From NCBI GenBank assembly GCA_006227805.1, contig SBFT01000178.1:1-15231 (forward strand): a stretch of DNA of 15,231 bases. The letters are read 5' to 3'. Source of the stretch: Paracoccaceae bacterium. GTDB taxonomy: Bacteria > Pseudomonadota > Alphaproteobacteria > Rhodobacterales > Rhodobacteraceae. Numbering within the stretch: position 1 is the stretch's first letter; every line of letters starts with the position of its first letter. This document shows positions 1 to 8,400 of this stretch, one piece after another. The notes beneath the pieces were generated by a model. It was not told the DNA's origin and searched no databases. It saw only the letters and a list, made by a program, of their open reading frames with translations. The translations under genes were made by a program, and so were the position numbers.

Positions 1-441
1 CGCATCGAGCTTTGGGGCGGGGACGAGGTCCTTGACGCGGTGGTCCGCCAGGTCGAGCCCTCGGCCTTCACGCGCGTCTCGGCCCTGGGCATCGAGGAGC
101 AACGCGTGCCGCTGGTGCTCGACATTCTCAGCCCGCCCGACCTGCGCGCCGGCCTCGGCGACCGCTACCGTGTCTACGTGACGCTGGTCACATGGGAGGC
201 GGAAGACGTTCTGCAAGTGCCGCAGAGCGCTCTCTTCCGGTCGGCGGGGGAATGGACGCTGTTCGTGGAAGACAACGGCCGGGCGGCGCAAAGAACGGTG
301 GAGATCGGCCATATGTCGGGCGACTGGGCCGAGATCGTGGCGGGCGTGACCGAAGGCGAGCGCGTGATCGCCTATCCCGGGTCTTCGATCGAGGCCGGGA
401 CCCGGATCGCGCCGCGCAAGACGGTGGAAAGACAGATGTGA
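1..441 (+). CDS. HlyD/RND-type periplasmic adaptor (membrane fusion protein), C-terminal part
   Basis: The frame is open from base 1, so the gene starts outside the window; 146 residues are visible. Proteins of this family bridge an inner-membrane RND or ABC exporter to an outer-membrane channel in the periplasm. The visible part covers the end of the beta-barrel domain (around RVSALGIEEQRV and YRVYVTLVTWE), the strand-rich stretch VPQSALFR that is very typical of these adaptors, and the membrane-proximal domain with VEIGH and GVTEGERVIAYPG. The barrel-to-coil region and the N-terminal anchor are missing. The partner exporter would be expected upstream, off the left edge; nothing downstream belongs to an exporter operon. 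The RND permease at the other end of the window is on the opposite strand and is not an obvious partner. The family is clear; whether the partner is an RND or a MacB-like pump cannot be told. Confidence 0.9.
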   Translation, partial: RIELWGGDEVLDAVVRQVEPSAFTRVSALGIEEQRVPLVLDILSPPDLRAGLGDRYRVYVTLVTWEAEDVLQVPQSALFRSAGEWTLFVEDNGRAAQRTVEIGHMSGDWAEIVAGVTEGERVIAYPGSSIEAGTRIAPRKTVERQM

Positions 442-869
442 GGGGGCGCCATCGGAGATTTCCGTCGGCAAGCATACACTCCGGCAACCGGTGAATGCTG
501 TGCCGGGAGTGCCAGTAACTCGATCCACAGGGTAATGTCAGACCGATGAATTGCCGATGGGAGCAACCGCCATCGACGCGATCAACTCGCCCTGCCGGTC
601 CCGCGATACCGGAATGCAGCTGTCGATGTTGGTCGCCACATGTTCGTGGCCCTGGCCCGGTGCAGGGTCCCGGTCAGCTGCCGGTCCGGGCCGGATGAAG
701 GAGCATCCTGCGACCCAGCCATTTTGGGCAGGCCGCCGCAAACGATCGCGCTGGCGAGTGTTCGATCTCGGTTCCATCCCGACAAGCGAGACTGGTGTCG
801 AACTGTTCTGCTCGACACCAACGATGGGCCAAGCGTCGCAATGGCCTGCTGGCTATCCACCAGATCGCC
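442..869. other. stretch without a recognisable gene
   Basis: I found no frame on either strand that I recognise as a protein family. Short open frames exist, but they overlap each other on both strands, lack convincing ribosome binding sites and run into the repeat at 870. On the minus strand a frame ending with ELIASMAVAPIGNSS looks somewhat protein-like, but I cannot assign it. The neighbouring debris suggests decayed sequence rather than a functional gene. Confidence 0.5.
477..511 (+). terminator. hairpin downstream of the adaptor gene, possible terminator
   Basis: CACTCCGGCA (477-486) pairs with TGCCGGGAGTG (501-511) apart from one bulged base, around a 14-nt loop. It lies 36 bp after the adaptor stop codon. 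No T-run follows, so it is a weak candidate for an intrinsic terminator and might only be a chance palindrome or part of a degraded element. Confidence 0.3.
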
Positions 870-1059
870 GCAGTCATGAGGCCTGGAGAATATCGGCCCT
901 GAGAGACCGCTTCCGATCCACGTGGCGCTGAAGCCGGTGCTCAACCCCAGCCGGATAACCCTCGAAAACAATGCAAAAATCCGGTCGCAGCAGGATCGGG
1001 AGAACGCTTTCGCGGGGGCAATTGGCGGAGAGGAAGGAACTGATATCCAACCTTCTCCA
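870..1059 (+). repeat. R1 copy a: 190-bp dispersed direct repeat
   Basis: This segment aligns without gaps to 10297-10486 in the same orientation, with 28 mismatches by hand count (about 85% identity). The shared left edge reads GCAGTCATGAGG and similarity ends near CCAAC-TTCTC. Both copies have open short frames on both strands, but the mismatches do not suggest a conserved protein. I see no terminal inverted repeats or transposase. The two copies bracket the whole kinase-Hpt-cyclase operon. It could be a non-autonomous mobile element or an end left by an insertion sequence. Confidence 0.8.
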
Positions 1060-1069
1060 GGACGAGAAG
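1052..1069 (-). terminator. small hairpin 70 bp past the cyclase stop, possible terminator
   Basis: CTTCTC (1052-1057) and GAGAAG (1064-1069) form a perfect 6-bp stem with a 6-nt loop, downstream of the cyclase gene on the minus strand. No T-run follows in that direction and it overlaps the end of repeat R1. It is only a weak candidate for the end of the signalling operon. Confidence 0.2.
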
Positions 1070-1138
1070 TGATTTGCTGCCCCTCAAGATTTGCTGCGAC
1101 GAAAGCAGTATCGAATGCCCTCGACGTGCCAGGCAGGA

Positions 1139-2167
1139 TCATGCAAGGCTGTATATGCTGAGCGCTTCCGAAAACCCCTTGAACGTCACCCCCGTGATCG
1201 GCTCGACCGCAGAGGTTCCGGCGACGGCAAGATACGTGTCCTCGTCCACGAGGATGGAACATCCGATTGCCTTTGTATGGCTTTCGAGCCGGGCCGCGCG
1301 GTTCACGGTCATGCCGATGCAGGTGTAGGACGCGCGGTCCTGAGTTCCGGCATAGCCGGCCACGACTTCTCCCGTTGCGATGCCGATGCCCAGACGGATC
1401 TGAGGTGCCGCGCGCATCCGCTGATCGGCATTGAAGGCTTCCAGCATCTCCTGCATTTCGCGCGCGGCATCCACGGCGCTTTGCGCCGGGTTTTCCAGTG
1501 GCTTCGGCGCACCGAACAGCGCCATGAGGCCATCGCCGATCATCAGGTTGACGATGCCGCCATGGCCGGTGATGGCATCGAACATCAGCGCGTAATAGGC
1601 GTTCAGAAGCTCGATCGTGTCTTCCGGCGGCTGATCCTCGGACAATGCCGTGAAGTCACGGATATCGCAGAACAGGACCGAAGCCTCGATCCGGCGGCCA
1701 CCGATGGCAAAGCCCGTTTCGCGCAGATCTCGCGCCACTTCCTGTGTCGCGAAACGGTTGAGCAGCGCACGTTGTTCATCCCGCAGCCGCTTCTTTTCAA
1801 GACATGAGGTCAGACGTGCCTGCAACAGGACCTTGTTCACCGGCTTGGGCAGATAGTCTTCGGCCCCCAGTTCGATGCAGCGCACGATGTTGTCGAGGCC
1901 TTCGACGGAAGAGGTCACGATCACCGGAAGATCGCGCATGTCCGGGTCGGACTTGATTGCCGCCAGAACCTCGAAGCCATCCATCTCGGGCATCTCGATA
2001 TCGAGGAGCATGAGGTCGAATGACCCTTCCGCCAGACAGTCGAGAGCGACCCGGCCATTCTCGGCCAGGGTGACGGAATGGCCGAGCATTTCAACGCTGC
2101 GGGACAACAGCAGGCGATTGACCTTGTTGTCGTCCACGACAAGCACCCGGCCCGGCGCATCAGCCAT
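1139..2167 (-). CDS. response regulator with class III adenylate/guanylate cyclase output
   Basis: 342 residues with two domains. Residues 6-122 are a receiver: acidic pair Asp12/Asp13, phospho-acceptor Asp56 in LLDIEMPEMDG, Ser86 and Lys108 in LPKPV. Residues 160-342 are a class III nucleotidyl cyclase: metal-binding Asp168 (FCDIRDF) and Asp212 (IGDGLMALFG), transition-state Asn289 and Arg293 (VNRAARLE). The family makes cAMP or cGMP from the NTP, usually as a dimer in the cytoplasm. The two adenine-specifying positions are unusual: Leu208 where Lys is normal and Met286 where Asp or Thr is normal, so the substrate is uncertain. The ATG at 2167 is chosen because AGGGGTG lies 6 bases upstream and the receiver begins at once; it overlaps the Hpt stop by 8 bases. 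An upstream ATG at 2275 would add 36 residues overlapping Hpt and is unlikely. Last gene of the operon, and its likely output. Confidence 0.93.
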   Translation of the reverse strand: MADAPGRVLVVDDNKVNRLLLSRSVEMLGHSVTLAENGRVALDCLAEGSFDLMLLDIEMPEMDGFEVLAAIKSDPDMRDLPVIVTSSVEGLDNIVRCIELGAEDYLPKPVNKVLLQARLTSCLEKKRLRDEQRALLNRFATQEVARDLRETGFAIGGRRIEASVLFCDIRDFTALSEDQPPEDTIELLNAYYALMFDAITGHGGIVNLMIGDGLMALFGAPKPLENPAQSAVDAAREMQEMLEAFNADQRMRAAPQIRLGIGIATGEVVAGYAGTQDRASYTCIGMTVNRAARLESHTKAIGCSILVDEDTYLAVAGTSAVEPITGVTFKGFSEALSIYSLA

Positions 2168-2489
2168 CGACGACACCCCTGAAGATCCCGGCGACCCGCC
2201 CGTATTCCTCTTCCAGCCGTGTGACCGCGCCTTCGTGCAGTCCGTCGATTTCGATCTGCCGTGCGATGTCGGCAAGAGGCCCGGCCCCGAAAAGCGCGGC
2301 GTTCGACTTGATCGAATGGGCGGCGCGGCGCAGGTCGTCGGCTTCGCCGGCCGCAGCGGCGGCCTTCAGGTCGGAAATCATGCCAGGTGCTTCCTGCAGG
2401 AAGGTCTCCAGCAGTTCGGCGGCGAAGTCTTCGCCCATGCTGTCCTGCAAATCGGCCAGCACGGCCATGTCGACGGATGCCGCGGTCAT
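2160..2489 (-). CDS. free-standing Hpt (histidine phosphotransfer) protein
   Basis: 109 residues forming a single Hpt domain, the size expected for a lone four-helix phosphotransfer protein. The phospho-accepting histidine is His58 in AAHSIKSNAALFGA, the hallmark Hpt motif, followed by a helix with LADIARQIE. It lacks catalytic or membrane segments. Such proteins shuttle a phosphoryl group from a hybrid kinase receiver to the receiver of a response regulator. The ATG at 2489 overlaps the kinase stop as ATGA, which suggests translational coupling. A longer frame from 2591 adds 34 arginine-rich residues that are only the out-of-frame image of the kinase end. The gene overlaps the cyclase start by 8 bases. 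Its place between a kinase that ends in a receiver without an Hpt and a receiver-cyclase makes it the probable relay between them; this pairing is inferred from context. Confidence 0.93.
   Translation of the reverse strand: MTAASVDMAVLADLQDSMGEDFAAELLETFLQEAPGMISDLKAAAAAGEADDLRRAAHSIKSNAALFGAGPLADIARQIEIDGLHEGAVTRLEEEYGRVAGIFRGVVDG
2174..2180 (-). promoter_or_regulatory. ribosome binding site of the cyclase gene
   Basis: On the minus strand AGGGGTG stands 6 bases before the ATG at 2167, inside the end of the Hpt gene. This strong Shine-Dalgarno match decides the start against the longer frame beginning at 2275. Confidence 0.7.
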
Positions 2490-5400
2490 CGCTCGGTGCG
2501 CCCGCGGCGTGGCACGGCCTCGAGCGCCTCGATCAGCTTGTCCACCCGGATGGGTTTCGCGATGTAGTCGTCCATTCCTGCCTCCAGACACATTTCCCGG
2601 TCACCCTGCATCGCGTTCGCCGTCATCGCAACGATGCGCGGGCGCTGCGTGCCGCCGTATTGCGCATTCAGTCGCCGCGACGCCTCGAGCCCGTCCATCT
2701 CGGGCATCTGCACATCCATGAGCACGACGTCGTAGGTCTGCCGCGCCACGCTTTCGAGGGCTTCCTTGCCATTGCTGGCAAGATCGGCGCGATATCCCAT
2801 CTGTTCGAGCAGCCGCAGCGCCAGTTTCTGGTTCACGAGATTGTCCTCGGCCAGAAGGATGCGCAGCGGGTGGCGCGCGGCAAGTCCCGGATCGGCCTTC
2901 GGCTTCGTCTCGGTGTTTCGCCTGGGCAGGCTGGTCGTGGCCCGGTCCGCGAATTGCGTGACGAGGGTGTCGAACAGGTGCGACTGGCGCAACGGCTTGG
3001 CGAGATAGGCCGCAAAAAGGCCGTGTTCGGCCTCGACATCGCGCTGGCCGAGCGAGCTGAACAGGATCATGGGCAGTCCCGAATGATCGGCGCGGATGCG
3101 CCGGGCCAGAGCAATGCCGTCCATCCCGGGCATGTGCATGTCGAGGATGGCGAGGTCGAAGGCCCTTTCGGTCGCGATCGTGTGCAAGGCTTCCTCCGGA
3201 CCGTCGCAGGCAACGACCTCGGCGCCCCATTTCGACGTCTGCAGGGACAGGATTTTCCGGTTCGTCGCATTGTCGTCGACGACCAGAAGCCGCTTGCCTG
3301 CGATCTCGTCCTGGCGTCCGGTCAGTCGGCGCGCGTCCACCCGGGGCAGTGTCGCGGGTTCGGCGCGCACCGTGAAGCGGAAGACCGACCCCTTGCCCTC
3401 ACCCTCGCTCTCGGCCCACATCGTGCCGCCCATGAGTTCCGCCAGCCGTTTCGAGATCGCAAGCCCAAGGCCCGTGCCGCCATATTTGCGGGTGGTCGAA
3501 CTGTCGGCCTGGCTGAAGGACTGGAACAACCTGCCCATCCCGGTTTCGGTCAGACCGATGCCGGTGTCGCGGACCGCGAAGTGCAACTCGATCTGGCCAT
3601 CGTCGCGCGGTGTCTGCGATACGGTCAGAACCACTTCGCCTTCGGGCGTGAACTTGACGGCGTTCGACAGCAGGTTCAGCAGGATCTGCCGCAGCCGTGT
3701 CAGATCGGTGCTGACCGCCGCGGGCACGTCGTCGGCCATCAGGTAGGCCATGTCGAGCTGCTTTTCCGCCGCCCGCCCGCCGACGAGATCGAGTGCCCCT
3801 TCTATGCAGTCGCGCAGGTCGAAGGGGTGCTTTTCGATATCCATCTGCCCCGCCTCGATCTTCGAGAAGTCGAGGATTTCGTTGATGATGCCCAGAAGCG
3901 CGTCGCCGCTGTCGCGGATGGTGCGGGCATAGTCGGCCTGTTCACCGTCCAGTTGGGTGTCCATCAGGAGGCCGCTCATCCCGATCACGGCGTTCATCGG
4001 CGTGCGGATCTCGTGGCTCATGGTGGCCAGGAAGGCGGATTTCGCCTCGTTGGCCTTCTCGGCCTCACGGCGGGCGTCCTGAACCTCGGTGAAGAGGCGC
4101 ACGTTCTCCATCGCGATCACCGCCTGATCGCCGAAGGACAGGGCCAGGTCGATCTCCTCGGTGCTGAATTCGCCGCGCGCCTTGCGGGCGAAGACCAGCA
4201 GGCCCTGACAGTCGCCGTCGCGCAGAAGCGGCACCATGAGGCTTGCGTTGACCCCGAACCGTTTCTGGACGGCCGCGTCGTGATCGGGGAGCGTGATCTG
4301 CGACCAGTCAGGCAGGTGCAGGATCTTCTTCGAGCGGATCGCCCGCGAGGGCAGATTGTCTTCGGGGGCGATCGGGTCGCGGAAGAACTTGATGTCATCC
4401 AGCGGGCCTTCAGGGCCCACGGCCGACCGGGTCCAGAACTCGGTTGCGTCGCTCTGCATGACGAAGACGATATCGCAGCCCAGCAGGCGCACACCGGCCT
4501 CGCCGATCGCGTCGAAAACGGGTTTCGCATCCTCCTGCGCGCCGCTGATGACGCGCAGGATGTCCGCGCTGGCGGTCTGGCGGACAAGCGAGGTCTGGGT
4601 CTCGTTGAACAGACGCGTGTTCTCCATCGCGATCACGGCCTGGTCGCAGAAGGATTTCGCAAGTTCGATCTGAGCCTCCGTGAAAGGGCGCGCGACCTTG
4701 CGATCGAACGTCAGGACGCCGACGCATTCCGCGTTCCGCATCAGCGGCATGAAGATCGCCGTCTGCATCTCGAACTTGCGGAAGGCCTCGACCTCGTGTT
4801 CCGGCAATTCGACCTGAGAGGCATCGGGGACATAGACCATCTCGCCGGTCGCGAAGACGCGCGAGGGAAAATTCTTGTCCGGTTCGATCGGGTTCCGCCG
4901 GCCGCTGAGTTCCTGCACGAGGCCGTCCCGCTCGGCAGCGGCGGACAGGGTAAACGTTTCGCCCTGCCGGATCATGATGCCGCTCCCGTCACACTCGAGA
5001 AGCCGGATGGCCGTCTGCACGATTGCATCGAACACGGGCTTCGCATCGGTCGGGGATTCACTGATCACCCGCAGCACGTCCGAAGTGGCGGTCTGGCGGG
5101 CCAGCGCGCTCTGGGTTTCGTTGAACAGCCGCGCGTTCTGCACGGCGATGGCGGCCTGGTCGGCGAAGGCCTCGACCATGTCGATCTCGCGCTCCGAGAA
5201 AGAGCTTCGATTCCCGTCTTCGAAGGCGCGCGCGATGAAGATCGCGCCCGCCGATTTGCCCTTCCACACCATCGGTGCGACCAGACAGGCGAAATTGCCG
5301 AACTTTTCGGCCATGCGCCGGATCACCGGCGGTGTCCGAGGATCGGCAAGGGCGTCGGTATAGTGCTCGGGCACTCCGCTGACCACCGCGGATGCAATGA

Positions 5401-8400
5401 TCGTCCGGTCGACCGGCATGGGCTTGTAATCCCGCGCGCTTGCCGTCCCGACCGGGCCACGCGCGGCGCCGAGCACCGCGAGGCCACCTTCTTCCAGCGT
5501 CATGATCGACAGGTCGCGGCAGGGGATCAGGCGCTGGCAGCTGTCCAGGATCTTCTCGAAGACGGGTTTCGCATCCTCGACCGAGTTCGAAATGACTTCC
5601 AGCACTTCCGCGGTCGCGGTCTGACGCTCCAGCGCCTCGTTCGTCTCACGGAACAGCTGGGCATTCTGGATCGCAATCACCGCCTGGCCCGCGAAAGCCT
5701 CGAGAATGTCCATGTCGCGGGCGCTGAACGCGTCGCGCCCGTCTTCGGGGATCATCCGCACCACGAAGATCGCGCCCGCAGGCCTGCCTTTCCAAACCAT
5801 CGGCGCCGTCAGACAGGCGAAGTTGCCCGTCATTGCCGCGATCTTCTTCAGGATATCGTTCGAATTCGGGCCGTTCTGGACATCCGGGCAATACTTCACG
5901 TGGTGGCCGACGAAGGCATCGGCGAGGAACGTATCTCCCAGGCGGCGCGGGCGGTAGTTTTGCGTCGCCCTTTCGGCGTTCTCTCCGATCACGGCGTCCA
6001 GATGCACCAGTCCACGCTCGTCCAGCGTCACGATGGACAGGTCGATACTGGGTATAAGCCGTTGGCACGCCTCGAGGATCTTGTCGAAGACGGGCTTGGC
6101 ATCCTCGACCGAGTTGGAAATGACTTCCAGCACTTCCGCGGTCGCGGTCTGACGCTCCAGCGCCTCGTTCGTCTCACGGAACAGCCGCACGTTCTGGATC
6201 GCGATGACCGCCTGATCCGCGAAGGTTTCCAGAAGCGCGATATCGTCGGAGGTGAACGGCTTCACCTCGCGCTTGTAGGCGGCGATGTTGCCGATCACGT
6301 CGCCCTTGAGGATCAGCGGCACGGCGAGGAAGGTGCGCACGCCTTCATTGTCGACGACCCTGCGCCGGACGCTGTCACCTTTCCGGTAGAGAGCGGTTTC
6401 CCTGAGGTCGGGAACATGGTTCGGCGCCTTTCTGTGAAACACTTCCGTCGTGGCCAGTCCCGAGTCGACAGGCCAGACCGTCTCGCCCACCTTAAGGTAG
6501 TTCAGGTCATCACCCCAATGCGCGACCAGCCTTGCGTTCTTTCGGTCGGCGTCCAGCAGGTTGAGGCTGACCATCGGCGCATTGCAGATATCCGCCGCGC
6601 GGCTCAGGATCGCGTCGAAGACCGGGGTCACATCGGTCTGCGCGCCGCTGATGACGCGCAGAATGTCCGCGCTGGCCGTCTGGCGTTGCAATGCTTCCTT
6701 TGTCTCGCGGAACAGCCGCGCGTTCTGGATCGCGATCACCGCCTGGTCGGCGAAGCCCTGCATTATTCTCAGTTCACGCTCCGTGAAGGACCTCGCCGAC
6801 CGCGCGACGCCGACGACGCCGATACCGCGGCCTTCCCAGATCATCGGGGCGAAGGCGACCGAGTGATAACTGGCGATGCGCGCCATCCTCTTCAGAACCT
6901 TCGGCGTGTCGGGGTTGTTCGCGCAGTCCGAGTAGTTGACGACGCGCTTCGTGCGGATCGCCTCGCCCGCAGGGGTGATTTCCCAGGGCGCCGGGAAGGT
7001 TTCGCGCAGCTCCTTCTCGAATTTTCCGAGATACGCCGCGACCTGCAGGAGGCCTTCGTCGTCGATCAGCAGGACGTCCAGTTCCTCACCCCCGAAGAGA
7101 TGGCGACAGCTCTCGAGAATTTTCTCGAAGACGGGTTGGGTGTCCTCGACCGACCGGCTGATGACCGACAGGATTTCGGCCGAAGCCTTCTGCTGTTCCA
7201 GCGCCTCCTCGACCTCGGCGGTGCGCTCCTGCGTTTCGCGCAGAAGTCGCGCATTCTCGATGGCGATGCTGGCCTGGCTGGCGAAAGTCTGGACCAGTTC
7301 GACCGTGGCTTGCGGCGGTGCGGTCGTATGGCTCCAGCCGACATTGATACTGCCCCAGACGGCGCCATCCACCTTGACCGGCACGCCCAGCATCCGTCGG
7401 AAGCCGACGTGGCGGGCCATGTCAGGCGAATAGTAGTCCTTGCCCCAGGCATCCTCGATATGCTGGGTCTTCCCGCTTTTCGCCACCCTATCGGTCAAAT
7501 GCCCGGCCCAGTCGGTCACCGGATAGGCCGCCGCCAGCTGCCGCGCGCCTTCGCCGGCAAACCCGGACTGGGCACAGAAATGCAGCGCGCCGTCCTCGAT
7601 GCGGTCCAGAACGCAGAATTGCGCGCCGCTCAGCTCGACCGATTTCTGCACGATCATGTCGAAGACCGGCTGCACATCGCTGGTCGCGCGCGAGATCACG
7701 TCGAGCACGTCCGAGGTGGCTGTCTGATAGGCCAGCGCTTCCTCGACCTCGGCGGTGCGGGTTTCCAGCGCGTCGAAAAGCTGGGCGTTCGACAGGGCGA
7801 TGACCGCTTGCGCCGCGAAGGTTTCGACCAGGGCGATCTGCTTGGGCAGGAAGGCCGACGGCTGGCTGTGGGCCAGCGACAGCACGCCGACCACTTCGCC
7901 GTCGCGGATCAATGGGACACCCAGGGTCGACAGGAAGCCGCCGCGTTCGGCCGCTTCCTTCCATTCATAGCTGTCGTCGGTCGCCGTGTTCTCGATATAG
8001 ACCGTCCGGCCCAGAAGCGCGGTGCGACCGGTGCATGTCCCGAGGCCCGGCGCGATCGGGTTCGCCTTGAGATAGGCGACGAATTCCTCGTCCGCGTCGC
8101 GTGTGGTGATGACGTGATACTTCCCCGATCCGGGATCGCGCATCGCGGCATAGGAATATTGCGGTCGGCAGAGGCGCGCAGCGACGTCGAGGATCGTCTC
8201 CAGAACCGGCATGACCTGGTTGGGCGACCGAGATATGACCGAGAGCACCTCGGATGTCGCCGTCTGGTATTCCAGAGCTTCCTCGACCTCGGCGGTGCGG
8301 GCCTGCTCCTGGCGAAACAGGCGCACGCTTTCGATGGCGATGACGGCCTGTGCCGCGAAGGTTTCGACCAGATCGACATCGTCGTCGGAAAAGGGCGACA

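Noticed and set aside
582..1262. A 226-codon minus-strand frame across the first R1 copy
   Set aside because: It overlaps the cyclase 3' end in another frame, spans the repeat, and shows no recognisable domain or ribosome binding site.
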